Assembly (NCBI GenBank): GCA_036265935.1
Contig: DATAOB010000103.1
Coordinates: 1-21,317, forward strand
Source: JAFASC01 sp036265935
Lineage (GTDB): Bacteria > Pseudomonadota > Alphaproteobacteria > Rhizobiales > Beijerinckiaceae
DNA length: 21,317 nt
Direction of reading: 5' to 3'
Made by a program: the position numbers and the translations under genes. How positions within the stretch are numbered: position 1 is the first letter of the stretch; every line of letters begins with the position of its first letter. The notes beneath the pieces were generated by a model that did no database searches, was not told the DNA's origin, and saw only the letters and a list, made by a program, of their open reading frames with translations. Positions 1 through 7,961 of the stretch are shown piece by piece.

Positions 1-573
1 GATCGCCAGCGCGATGTAATAGCGCGTCGTCGGCGTCGCCGACGCGCCGGTGACATGGATTCCGAATAGCGTTCGGCTTGGGACTTCGATGGCCCCGGAC
101 GGATTGTAATTGTAGAGCCAGGGAAGGCGAACGAAGCACCATTGCAAGAAGAATTGCGCCGCGAGCGTCGCGACGGCGAGGTAGAAGCCTTTGATCCTGA
201 GACTCGGCAGGCCGAACAGCACGCCGACCGCGCAGGAGACAAACCCCGAGACGACGATCCAGACGAGAATGTTGATCGCCGGAAACGTAGTCGAGAGCTT
301 GTAGCAGGCATAGGCGCCGACCCCCATGAAAGCGCCGGTGCCGAGCGATACGAGGCCGGTATAGCCGGTCAAAATGTTGAGACCGATCGAAGCGAGCGCC
401 AGGATCAGGAACGGCACCATCACCGAGGCGATCATGAATTCGCCGGCGAAGAGCGGCAGCACGAGCGCGGCCACCATGATGAGCGCAAGCCCGATCCTGT
501 CCTGCAGGATCGGGAAAATGCTCATGTCGGCCTGATAAGTGGTCTTGTACTGGCCGGCTTCGCGGTAGAACAC
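1..573 (-). CDS. livM: Branched-chain amino acid-type ABC transporter permease LivM (partial, C-terminus off the window)
   Basis: This is the second membrane subunit of a LIV/HAAT-family ABC importer, forming the inner-membrane channel with LivH. The 191 visible codons run open to base 1, so the C-terminal part is missing. Seen: an N-terminal stretch VFYREAGQYKTTYQAD followed by hydrophobic helices, and the LivM-type segment GLNILTGYTGLVSLGTGAFM near residues 67-86. The start is the GTG at 573: an in-frame TGA, which is also the livH stop, lies just upstream, and this N-terminus matches the form I know from rhizobial LivM proteins. It begins 9 bases after livH and so is translated from the same message. 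The substrate is not readable from this subunit; the adjacent acyl-CoA ligase suggests an organic acid rather than leucine. Confidence 0.93.
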   Translation of the reverse strand, partial: MFYREAGQYKTTYQADMSIFPILQDRIGLALIMVAALVLPLFAGEFMIASVMVPFLILALASIGLNILTGYTGLVSLGTGAFMGVGAYACYKLSTTFPAINILVWIVVSGFVSCAVGVLFGLPSLRIKGFYLAVATLAAQFFLQWCFVRLPWLYNYNPSGAIEVPSRTLFGIHVTGASATPTTRYYIALAI

Positions 574-582
574 GTCTGGCCC

Positions 583-1539
583 TCAAATCCGCTCGATGAT
601 TTTTTCGCCGAACAGGCCCTGCGGTCGAAACAGCAGCACGGCGAGCGCGATGAAATAGGCAAGCCAGCTTTCGATGCCGCCGCCGACGAGCGGGCCCCAA
701 TAAAATTCGCCGAGTTTCTCGCCGATGCCGATGATGAGGCCACCGACGATGGCGCCCGGGACGGAAGTAAGGCCGCCAAGGATCAGGACGGGCAGCGCCT
801 TCAGCGCGATGATTTCAAGCGCGAACGAGACGTTCGAGCGCGCGCCCCACATGATGCCGGTGGCAAGCGCGACGAGACCTGCAGTGAACCAGACGATCAC
901 CCAGATTTGGTCGAGCGAAATGCCGACCGAGAGTGCGGCCTGGTGATCGTCGGCGACGGCGCGGAGCGCCCGGCCGATGCGCGTCCTCTGAAAGAAGACC
1001 GCGAGCACTGCGACCATCAGAGAGGCGATGATCGCCGCGGCAATGTCGATCTTCTGCAGCGAGACGAGGCCGCCGAGAATGTTGAAATCGAGCGACCCCG
1101 ACGGCAACAAAAGCTCGCTCGTGATCATGTTTTTCGGATTGCCGCCGAAAACCAGCTCGCCGAGCCCGATCAATACGTAGGTGAGCCCAAACGTCGCCAT
1201 GAACAGGATGATATCCGGCTGGTTGACGAGCGGACGCAGGATCACGCGCTCGACGGCAAAAGCGAGCGCGCCCATGACGAGGATCGTGAGGGCAAGCGCG
1301 AGGAAGGCAGGCACACCCTTCTCATGCAGGCCGACCAAGGTCAGCGCCGCGAACACCATCATGATCCCTTGCGCGAAATTGAACACGCCCGAGGCCTTGA
1401 AGATCAACACGAAGCCGAGCGCGATCAACGCGTAAAGCACGCCGCCGACGAGACCTTCCCACAGCGTCTGCACGAGCAGATCGGGCGCGCCGATCATCTG
1501 CACGAAGGGATCGACGAAAATGGAATAGAGGAAGCTCAA
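583..1539 (-). CDS. livH: Branched-chain amino acid-type ABC transporter permease LivH
   Basis: Inner-membrane channel subunit of a LIV/HAAT-family importer, 318 residues, close to the usual 290-320. Seen: about eight hydrophobic segments, the family motif GVFNFAQG at residues 51-58, and a basic cytoplasmic loop RTRIGRALRAVADD at 185-198 that corresponds to the ATPase-docking region. The start is TTG at 1539, overlapping the livG stop by four bases (TTGA), which points to coupled translation. No strong Shine-Dalgarno is visible within the end of livG. livM follows after 9 bases. Identity as a LivH-type permease is secure from the sequence; the transported compound is not. Confidence 0.95.
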   Translation of the reverse strand: MSFLYSIFVDPFVQMIGAPDLLVQTLWEGLVGGVLYALIALGFVLIFKASGVFNFAQGIMMVFAALTLVGLHEKGVPAFLALALTILVMGALAFAVERVILRPLVNQPDIILFMATFGLTYVLIGLGELVFGGNPKNMITSELLLPSGSLDFNILGGLVSLQKIDIAAAIIASLMVAVLAVFFQRTRIGRALRAVADDHQAALSVGISLDQIWVIVWFTAGLVALATGIMWGARSNVSFALEIIALKALPVLILGGLTSVPGAIVGGLIIGIGEKLGEFYWGPLVGGGIESWLAYFIALAVLLFRPQGLFGEKIIERI

Positions 1540-2339
1540 TGCACCACACCCAGATACGCGTCGATGACCTTCCGGTCGCTTCGCACTTCCTCCGGCTTTC
1601 CGTCGGCGATCTTGTTGCCGTAGTCGAGCACGACGATGCGATCGGACAGATCCATGACGACGCCGATGTCGTGCTCAATCAGCGCGATCGTCGTGCCGAA
1701 TTCGGCGTTCACGTCGAGAATGAAGCGGCTCATGTCCTCCTTTTCTTCGAGATTCATGCCGGCCATCGGTTCGTCGAGAAGCAGAAGGTCCGGCTGCATG
1801 GCGAGCGCCCGTCCCAGCTCGACGCGCTTCTGCAAGCCGTAGGGCAGACGGCCGACCGGCTCTCTGCGGATGCGCTCGATCTCGAGAAAGTCGATGATCT
1901 CCTCGCAATATTTGCGATGCTCGATTTCCTCCGTCAGCGCCGGTCCATAGCGCCAAAGCTGCCAGAAGAAGCTTTTGTGCATGCGCAGCGTGCGGCCGGT
2001 CAAAATATTGTCGAGCGTCGTCATGCCTTTGAACAGCGCAACATTTTGGAAGGTGCGAGCGATGCCCTGTGCAGCCGCCTGATGCGGGCGCATCCGGCGG
2101 CGCGTCGCGCCTTTATAGGTGATGCGGCCCAGCTGAGGATGATAAAAGCCGTTGATGACGTTGAGCATCGACGTCTTGCCGGCGCCGTTCGGGCCGATGA
2201 TGGCGCGTATCTCGCCGCGCCTGATTTCGAAGGAGACGTCGCGGATGGCGCGCACCCCGCCGAAGGAGAGCGAGACGTTCTCAACATTAAGAAGCGTTTC
2301 GCCCGCCTCCTGCACGGGCGCGGCTGCCGCAACGCTCAC
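1536..2339 (-). CDS. livG: ABC transporter ATP-binding protein LivG
   Basis: Cytoplasmic ATPase that powers the LivH/LivM channel, 267 residues. Seen: Walker A GPNGAGKT at 49-56, Q-loop ARTFQNV near 94-100, the relaxed signature LPYGLQKR at 165-172 that is normal for LivG, Walker B LLLLDEP at 185-191 and the switch histidine in IEHD at 221-224. The extended segment between Walker A and the signature, and the C-terminal dimer tail ending AYLG, are typical of LivG rather than LivF. The start is GTG at 2339, since an in-frame stop lies just upstream. It overlaps the acyl-CoA ligase stop by four bases (GTGA). The N-terminal dozen residues (alanine-rich) are an extension before the ABC domain. A LivF partner and the periplasmic binding protein must lie outside the window. 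Confidence 0.96.
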   Translation of the reverse strand: MSVAAAAPVQEAGETLLNVENVSLSFGGVRAIRDVSFEIRRGEIRAIIGPNGAGKTSMLNVINGFYHPQLGRITYKGATRRRMRPHQAAAQGIARTFQNVALFKGMTTLDNILTGRTLRMHKSFFWQLWRYGPALTEEIEHRKYCEEIIDFLEIERIRREPVGRLPYGLQKRVELGRALAMQPDLLLLDEPMAGMNLEEKEDMSRFILDVNAEFGTTIALIEHDIGVVMDLSDRIVVLDYGNKIADGKPEEVRSDRKVIDAYLGVVH

Positions 2340-4330
2340 GCGGCACGCTCACGGGGCATCTCGCGGAAGGGAGCGGTATCCGTCTCGACATCCTCGATGC
2401 GTACACGCGCGGCGAGCACGCCCTTGCGGCCGTCTTCGTAGGTAACTTCGGTCGAAATATCGGCCGAAGACGAGCCGTCATAAAGCCCGGCGCACAGCGT
2501 CGCGTAGCGCTCGGCGATGAAGACGCGACGCACCTTTTGTGTGCGGGTCAGTTCGCCGTCATCCGCATCGAGCTCTTTCGGCAGGATGAGGAAGCGCTTG
2601 ATCTGCGCGCCCGCCATTTGCGGTTCGCGAGCCAACGCGCGGTTCACCTCGCGCACATGCTCAGCGATGAGCGCGTAGACGCGCGGATGCGCCGCGATCT
2701 CCTGATAGGACGCATAGGCGATACCGTTGCGCTCCGCCCAATTGCCGACGGAAGCAAGTTCGATGTTGAGCATCACCGTGACAAAGTCGCATCCGTCGCC
2801 ATAGGCGACCGCTTCCTTGATATTGGGAAAGAATTTTAACTTGTTTTCGATGTATTTCGGCGCGAACAGTGTGCCGTCGCGCAGGCGGCCGACGTCCTTC
2901 GCGCGGTCGAGAATCCGCAACTGACCATCGGCGTCAAAAATACCGGCGTCGCCGGTCTTGACGAAGCCGTCTTCCGTCATCGCCTCTGCGGTCTTTGCCG
3001 GGTCCTTATAATATTCGATGAACTGGCCCGGCGATTTGAACTGCACTTCGCCTTCGGGCGAGAGGCGTAGCGCGACGTTCGGCGCGGCGGGGCCGACGGT
3101 ATCGGCACGTACCGCCCCGTCGGGCTGGCAGGTGACATAGAGGAAAGCTTCGGTCTGGCCGTAGAGCTGCTTCAGATTCAGCCCGAGCGAGCGATAGAAC
3201 GAGAAGAGGTCGTGGCCGATCGCTTCGCCCGCGGTATAGGCGGTACGAATGCGCGAAAAGCCGAGCACGTTTTTGAGCGGCGCGTAAACGAGCAGCGTGC
3301 CAAGCGCGTAATGCAGTCGCGCATAAAGCGGCACCGGCTTGCCGTCCATCATCTTCTCGCCCCAGCGCCGCGCGATGCCGAGGAAATGATGGAAGATCGC
3401 GCGCTTCAGCGCACCTGAATCTTCCATGCGGATCATGACGCGCGTCAGCAGCGATTCGAAGACGCGCGGCGGCGCGAAATAGAATGTCGGGCCGATTTCG
3501 CGCAAATCCTGCTGCACCGTGTCCGCACTTTCCGGACAGGCCATGCATCCGCCGGCGACGAACATCTGCGCATAATTCAGATAATGGTCGCCGACCCAGG
3601 CAAGCGGCAGATAGGCAAGCTGCTCGTCCTCATCGGTGATCTTGTCGAAGGCGACAGTGTCGCGTGCGGCGGCGACGGAGCGGCCGGCCGACAGCACGAC
3701 GCCTTTCGAGCGGCCGGTCGTGCCCGACGTGTAAAGCATGATCGAGGCATCGTCCGGCAGCCCACGGTCGATCTCCGCATCCAGCTCCGCGGCAATCGTG
3801 GAATCGGCGAGCATCGCGCGGCTTGCCGCCATGACTTCAGCAATCGCATGCAGGCGCGTGTGGTCGTAGGTTCGCAAGCCGCGCTCTTCGTCATAGAGAA
3901 TGTGCGTGAGGTGCGTCAGCTGTGCACCAATCGACAAAATCTTGTCGACCTGCTCCTGGTCCTGCACCAACGCGATCTTCACGTCGGCATTTTCGAGGAC
4001 GTAGGCCATCTCCTCGGCGACCGCGTCGGCATAGACCGGCACCGGCACAGCCCGCAGCCATTGCGCGGCACTGATGCCCCAATAGAGCGCCGGACGATTG
4101 GCGCCGACGATCGCCACTTTGTCGCCAACGCCGACGCCGAGCGTGCGCAGCGCGTGCGCAAGGGCGCGAACATTCTCGTATGTCTCCGCCCAGGTCCATG
4201 TCCGCCAGATGCCGCGATCCTTCAGCCGGATCGCCGGCCGCGTGCCGCGCGCATGCGCATGGTGGCGCAGCCACTTCGGAAACGTGTCGAGCGCGGTGTC
4301 CTCGACCTCGCGCGGCGCGCCAGAGTGCAA
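2336..4330 (-). CDS. AMP-forming acyl-CoA synthetase (long-chain fatty acid-CoA ligase family)
   Basis: Adenylates a carboxylic acid with ATP and transfers it to coenzyme A, in the cytoplasm. Seen in 664 residues: P-loop YTSGTTGRSKG at 200-210, the YGQTE motif at 390-394, the hinge region GFVKTGDAG near 455-463 and RAKDVGRLRDG at 476-486, and a basic C-terminal tail TRTQKVRRVF holding the likely catalytic lysine. The length matches the long-chain (FadD15/FAA1-like) subgroup better than short-chain ligases. The start is TTG at 4330: no ATG occurs before residue 108, well inside the domain, and a strong Shine-Dalgarno lies five bases upstream. It is the first gene of an operon with livG, livH and livM (four-base overlap with livG). 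Such ligase-LIV clusters are common in Hyphomicrobiales, and the arrangement implies that an imported acid is trapped as its CoA thioester. The acid (aromatic, branched or long-chain) cannot be told from sequence. Confidence 0.93.
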   Translation of the reverse strand: MHSGAPREVEDTALDTFPKWLRHHAHARGTRPAIRLKDRGIWRTWTWAETYENVRALAHALRTLGVGVGDKVAIVGANRPALYWGISAAQWLRAVPVPVYADAVAEEMAYVLENADVKIALVQDQEQVDKILSIGAQLTHLTHILYDEERGLRTYDHTRLHAIAEVMAASRAMLADSTIAAELDAEIDRGLPDDASIMLYTSGTTGRSKGVVLSAGRSVAAARDTVAFDKITDEDEQLAYLPLAWVGDHYLNYAQMFVAGGCMACPESADTVQQDLREIGPTFYFAPPRVFESLLTRVMIRMEDSGALKRAIFHHFLGIARRWGEKMMDGKPVPLYARLHYALGTLLVYAPLKNVLGFSRIRTAYTAGEAIGHDLFSFYRSLGLNLKQLYGQTEAFLYVTCQPDGAVRADTVGPAAPNVALRLSPEGEVQFKSPGQFIEYYKDPAKTAEAMTEDGFVKTGDAGIFDADGQLRILDRAKDVGRLRDGTLFAPKYIENKLKFFPNIKEAVAYGDGCDFVTVMLNIELASVGNWAERNGIAYASYQEIAAHPRVYALIAEHVREVNRALAREPQMAGAQIKRFLILPKELDADDGELTRTQKVRRVFIAERYATLCAGLYDGSSSADISTEVTYEDGRKGVLAARVRIEDVETDTAPFREMPRERAA

Positions 4331-4335
4331 GCCAA

Positions 4336-4342
4336 CCTCCCC
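4336..4342 (-). promoter_or_regulatory. Shine-Dalgarno that fixes the TTG start of the acyl-CoA ligase
   Basis: On the minus strand GGGGAGG stands five bases before the TTG at 4330. With no usable ATG nearby, this supports TTG as the true start. The 120 bases between this operon and the broken gene upstream (4331-4450) show no convincing terminator. Confidence 0.7.
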
Positions 4343-4450
4343 GTCGCGCCAGCCCGAGCGGCGCTGCTGCCGGCTCTCTTGCGGGGCCTCAAGGCAGCTA
4401 AAGCGGATGTTACAGGCTCACCCGGCCCTGTCCATTCCCGGAAAGGAGGG

Positions 4451-5231
4451 TCAGAACCGGACCAAAGCGCGCTGATGATGCCGCGCTCCGTCGTGGTGTT
4501 CACGCCCGGCAGGCCGACGATGCCGCCAATCTGCACGGCGATGCTCGGCGTCACATCATACACGGCGCTCAGTGTGATCTTGTTGGAGCGGGTCGGATAA
4601 AGCGGCGTCGTGTGCACGGCACTGATGTTGAAGGTCTGCAGCAGCACGAGGAGCTTGTCGAATGGCCTCACCCCAACCGTCGCGTCGGCGCGTATCTCGT
4701 GGCCGAAACCGCCGGGCGAGCGGTAGCCGATCTCCAAGCTGGAAAAGGCTGGAAAGCCAAGGAGCGTGAACGTGCGGCCGATCAACAGCCGCACGTCAGC
4801 CTGCAGGCCGTGGCCCATATCGACGAAGACGCGCGAGCGCGTATTCGTCGCCTCGCGCAAAGTGCCTTGCGCCGAGAACATCCATTCATCGAGTTCGTAC
4901 AGCTTCACGCGCGCCCCGGCTTCGAGGACGCCCATGCCCGCGTAACTTTGCCCAGGCGGCTTGGCGCGAAAATCCAGAATGGAGGGGACAGCGATGAGCG
5001 TCCCTGCTCCATCGCGCCGTATTCCAAATGCGCGGTCAGCTCGAATTTTTTATAGGAGGAGACCGGCGCCAGCCGGCCGTTGACATCATAGGCCCGCAGC
5101 GAATCGGAAAATGTGCCGCCGAGAATGATTTCGCCCTGCCCCGGTGGCTCGAGCCAGGCGCCAGCTCGGGCTTCTGCCGCGACAAGCAGCAGAGTGCCGA
5201 ATGCCAGGACGCGCAGGTAAACCGTACGCAT
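4451..5231 (-). pseudogene. Broken gene for an exported, probably outer-membrane beta-barrel, protein (two single-base losses)
   Basis: The product starts with a clear signal peptide (MRTVYLRVLAFGTLLLVAA, cleavage after AEARA) followed by GAWLEPPGQGEIILGG, a form I associate with exported proteins of unknown function in Hyphomicrobiales. The first frame runs in sense to the codons LEYGAMEQ near 5004. The protein then continues in another frame as TLIAVPSILDFRAKPPGQ and onward through alternating, strand-like segments. At its end a second shift is needed: the bases after the tryptophan codon at 4462-4464 read as x-R-F-stop once one base is restored, giving a C-terminal aromatic typical of outer-membrane barrels. 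Restoring two bases to the 781 observed gives exactly 261 codons. Each lesion is a single missing base, so either recent decay or sequence error is possible. Unrepaired, the start would yield a 108-residue product. It lies 120 bases upstream of the ligase-LIV operon on the same strand. Function unknown. Confidence 0.75.
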
Positions 5232-5312
5232 GGAACGCAGGCGAGTTGAACGAAACTGAACAACTCTGGCGTTCGGCTGGGAGAGAAGTCAAAGGGGAAA
5301 TCGCGCCGGAGC

Positions 5313-5328
5313 TGAACGCCAGCGTTCA
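5313..5328. repeat. 16-bp palindrome, candidate operator
   Basis: TGAACGC-CA-GCGTTCA is a perfect seven-base inverted repeat with a two-base centre, 82-97 bases upstream of the exported-protein start. Similar half-sites occur nearer the gene (GAACGC at about 5232-5238, GGCGTTC near 5269). Whether a regulator binds is unknown. Confidence 0.4.
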
Positions 5329-5358
5329 AATGCAGCCGGTGTTGCTTGAAAAGGGTCT

Positions 5359-5372
5359 AACAGCGGGCTGTT
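5359..5372. repeat. 14-bp palindrome, candidate operator
   Basis: AACAGC-GG-GCTGTT is a perfect six-base inverted repeat with a two-base centre, the same layout as the palindrome 31 bases away. It may be a second site for the same kind of protein or chance in GC-rich DNA. Confidence 0.3.
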
Positions 5373-5488
5373 CAGGAAAGTTCAGCCGATGCCAGGCGGG
5401 CATCGCCAACGCTCCTTGTCGGGATCCCCGCTCCGTCGCGCGGGGAATGAAATGGCTCAGCGCCGTTAGGATGAGATGGCCACGGGGC

Positions 5489-5520
5489 AAAAAACACCGA
5501 AGGCCGCAGCAGAGCCGGCC
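5489..5520 (-). terminator. Possible weak terminator of the serine protease gene
   Basis: On the minus strand a five-base stem GGCCG/CGGCC (5516-5520 with 5502-5506) is followed, seven bases later, by TTTTTT (5489-5494). The stem is short and the T-run not adjacent, so this is only a candidate. Confidence 0.3.
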
Positions 5521-5557
5521 CGGCCGAAAAACAGCGGGCACGAGAGCGTGTCGCGGA

Positions 5558-6433
5558 CTAGCGCTGGCCGGCGACCATCTTCTTCGCGGCGTCAAGAACC
5601 GCGGTGCGAAACGCGCCCTCGATCGAGACCGCGAAATTGTAGTGCGTCGGCGAGAACGGCACTGCGCGATACGGCTTGTTGCTGCGCCATCCAACCAGGA
5701 TGGCGCCGAGCTGCATCTGATCGCCGCCCATCAGAACCGCGCCGCCGGAGGCGCCATCGCCGGTCTCGCAATCGAACGAGAATTCGCGGGTACCTTCCTG
5801 GCCGACGGAGAGCTGGTCGTGCAGCCGGCAAGCTTCCATCGACATGCGCCGACCGTCACCCCAATCGATGTGGCCACGCGCCACGAATTCGACCGGCGCC
5901 TGCGCCTGGACCGAATCGGAGAGCTGGTAAGGAGTCGCGTCCGCGATTGTTTTGGTCAGCTTGGCGACTGCCCAATCGTGCACGGCCGGGAACGCGTAGG
6001 GATTGGTGCTGCCCGCCTTGATCGAGGTCAGGTCGACCGGCACCCGCACCGAACGTCCGTCGATCTCGATCGCGAAGGTGCAGCCCGTGCCGCGCAGCGC
6101 GCCTTTTTCGTCATAGAAGACATGCGCCGCCGTGGTGATGACATTGCCGACGAGGGTCAGCTGGCCGGCGCCGTGCGCCTCGCCGCATTCCACGAGGCCG
6201 GAGGCGGCATGGGCGCGCTTCACGTCCTTCACATTGAGGCTTTCGGCGGCGGCGAACTGTTCCGGCGATTGGCGGCTGTTCTTGCCGAAAACCAGAACTT
6301 GGGTGATCGGCAGAGAGACGGAAATTTCTGAGGCCTTTTGGACTGGCAGCGCGCCGGCGGCGGCGGGGATGAACAATGCGGCGGTAAGCGAGAGGCCGGC
6401 AACACTAAGTCCCGAAAGCTGCGGCATCCGCAT
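5558..6433 (-). CDS. Secreted trypsin-like serine protease (peptidase S1, PA clan)
   Basis: A 291-residue exported protease-like protein. Seen: an N-terminal hydrophobic signal (LSGLSVAGLSLTAALFIPAA, residues 6-25) with a likely cleavage near AGA27; then a chymotrypsin-fold core with the catalytic histidine in TAAH at 101-104, the aspartate in HDWAVAKL at 152-159 (Asp153) and the serine in GDGASGG at 225-231 (Ser229). All three triad residues are present, so it is probably active in the periplasm or outside the cell. Cysteines at 83, 118, 202 and 222 could form disulfides. The start is ATG at 6433 with an AGGAAGAG-like Shine-Dalgarno; a second ATG two codons later is also possible. It has no DegP-type PDZ domain. 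Its substrate is unknown. It is divergent from zapE and 326 bases upstream of the broken exported-protein gene. Confidence 0.88.
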   Translation of the reverse strand: MRMPQLSGLSVAGLSLTAALFIPAAAGALPVQKASEISVSLPITQVLVFGKNSRQSPEQFAAAESLNVKDVKRAHAASGLVECGEAHGAGQLTLVGNVITTAAHVFYDEKGALRGTGCTFAIEIDGRSVRVPVDLTSIKAGSTNPYAFPAVHDWAVAKLTKTIADATPYQLSDSVQAQAPVEFVARGHIDWGDGRRMSMEACRLHDQLSVGQEGTREFSFDCETGDGASGGAVLMGGDQMQLGAILVGWRSNKPYRAVPFSPTHYNFAVSIEGAFRTAVLDAAKKMVAGQR

Positions 6434-6747
6434 TCACCTCTTCCTGTTCCGCCGTTCAGTCTGCCCGCTAGCGGCTAAGCTCGACAAGCACGCAACGAAG
6501 AGAACGTTGGAGTTTGGCGCGAATTGGGCGCAGCTGTGATTGCGTTGCAACAATACAGAGGCGTCCGATCCGTTACCGAGTCGTTACAATTTGAGCGATC
6601 GGCGGTTACCAGCGGGTTAACGGCAGAGTGGGCGCGGCCGAGGCCGCCTGCTCTGATCCCGCTGCCACATGGGTGTGCAGTGCGGCATTTTTGCTTGCGT
6701 GAGCGCAGCCGGACGGATAGAGGCGCGAGCCGACCTTTGGGGATTGC
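6434..6747. other. 314-bp divergent spacer between the protease gene and zapE
   Basis: No gene is supported here. It must carry the two outward promoters. The middle part (about 6480-6620) is less GC-rich than its surroundings and contains repeated CGTTAC/GGTTA words, but I see no clear promoter pair, operator or RNA structure. Confidence 0.5.
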
Positions 6748-7911
6748 GTGCCGCGCCTGCCAGTACGTTATCGGGATCTGATTTGCAGCGGCCGGTTCGA
6801 GCGCGATCCCGCTCAGGAACAGCTTGTGGAGCGGCTCGACGCGCTCGCCGCGCGGCTCGACGGCTATCGGCCCGCAAAAAAGGCCGGCGCACTCGGCTGG
6901 CTGTTTGCAGCGCGCCCGAGCGAACCGCTTTGCGGCCTCTACATTTGGGGGCCCGTCGGGCGCGGCAAGTCCCTGCTCATGGACATGTTCTTCGAGACGG
7001 TTCAGGTGCAGCGCAAGCGCCGGGTGCACTTCCACGCCTTCATGGCGGACGTGCATGCGCGGATCCATGCCTGGCGCCAGAATCGAAAAGCGGGGCGGAC
7101 GAACGGCGGCGACGATCCGATCGCGCCGGTGGCCGAGGCCCTCGCCAAAGAGGCCTGGCTTTTATGCTTCGACGAATTCATCGTCACCGACATCGCCGAT
7201 GCGATGATTCTCGGCCGGCTGTTCGCGGCGCTGTTCAAGCAGGGCGTCGTCGTCGTCGCGACCTCGAATGTCGAGCCGGACGAGCTCTACAAGGACGGGC
7301 TGAACCGGGCGCTGTTCCTGCCTTTCCTCGAGCTTTTGCATGAGCATATGGATGTAGCGCGGCTCGAGGCCCGCACCGATTTTCGGCTGGCGAAGCTGCG
7401 GGACTCATCCGTCTACTATGTGCCCGCCGACGAGCGCGCCCACGCCGCCTTGTCGCAGGCGTTCGAAACGCTGACGGGGCGAGCACACGGCGCGCCGACC
7501 ACATTACGCGTGCTCGGTCACCCCATTGTCGTGCCCGAGGCGGCGGCGAATGTCGCCCGTTTTCCCTTCGCCGAGCTCTGCGAGAAGCCGCTGGGTGCCA
7601 CCGATTTCCTGGCGCTCGCACGCGCTTTTCACACGATCATCCTCGACGACATCCCGCTCATCCAGGCAAACCAGCGCAATGAGGCGAAGCGTTTCATCAA
7701 CCTCGTCGACGCGCTTTACGATGGACATGTGAAGCTGATCGCCTCCGCCGCGGCGGAGCCGCCAGAGCTGTATCTCGGAAGCGGCAACCGCGAAGCCTTC
7801 GAATTCGAGCGCACCGCCTCCCGGCTTATCGAGATGCGTTCGCCCGAATATCTGGCCATGCCGCACGGCACCGCCAAGCGCGTGGACGTGACCGGCCTCG
7901 TCGAGACGTAA
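6748..7911 (+). CDS. zapE: Cell division protein ZapE (AFG1-family ATPase)
   Basis: A 387-residue P-loop ATPase of the AFG1/ZapE family. In E. coli ZapE acts at the Z-ring under stress or low oxygen; the mitochondrial homologue AFG1/LACE1 handles respiratory-chain proteins. Seen: Walker A GPVGRGKS at 68-75, the family motif VHFHAFM near 93-99, Walker B WLLCFDEF at 137-144, followed by the sensor segment VATSNVEPDELYKDGLNR. The length is usual. The start is GTG at 6748 with GGGGA a few bases upstream; the N-terminus VRYRDLICSGRFERDPAQ is the canonical one, so no upstream extension is needed. It lies 159 bases before mdh on the same strand, an order often seen in Hyphomicrobiales, and may be expressed with the TCA block or from its own promoter. 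Confidence 0.94.
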   Translation: MPRLPVRYRDLICSGRFERDPAQEQLVERLDALAARLDGYRPAKKAGALGWLFAARPSEPLCGLYIWGPVGRGKSLLMDMFFETVQVQRKRRVHFHAFMADVHARIHAWRQNRKAGRTNGGDDPIAPVAEALAKEAWLLCFDEFIVTDIADAMILGRLFAALFKQGVVVVATSNVEPDELYKDGLNRALFLPFLELLHEHMDVARLEARTDFRLAKLRDSSVYYVPADERAHAALSQAFETLTGRAHGAPTTLRVLGHPIVVPEAAANVARFPFAELCEKPLGATDFLALARAFHTIILDDIPLIQANQRNEAKRFINLVDALYDGHVKLIASAAAEPPELYLGSGNREAFEFERTASRLIEMRSPEYLAMPHGTAKRVDVTGLVET

Positions 7912-7961
7912 GCAAATCCCGGCCGGCGAAGAACTTTGGCGATTTCCTTCCGTCTGGAATG

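Larger units (their letters stand above)
5232..5557 (-). other. 326-bp spacer upstream of the broken exported-protein gene, rich in inverted repeats
   Basis: No coding sequence is supported here. Both flanking genes are on the minus strand, so the spacer should hold the promoter of the gene starting at 5231 and the 3' end of the protease message. It contains two short palindromes (5313-5328 and 5359-5372), a GC hairpin with arms CCCCGC 5426-5431 and GCGGGG 5440-5445, and a possible terminator at 5489-5520. I could not pick out a convincing -35/-10 pair. Confidence 0.5.

Noticed and set aside
142..1623. Open plus-strand frame of 493 codons opposite livH and livM
   Set aside because: It is antisense to two clear transporter genes, is full of D, E, R and H with no domain, and arises from GC-rich codon use.
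5144..6331. Open plus-strand frame of 395 codons opposite the protease
   Set aside because: The minus frame has a signal peptide and a full catalytic triad; the plus frame is low-information arginine- and alanine-rich sequence.
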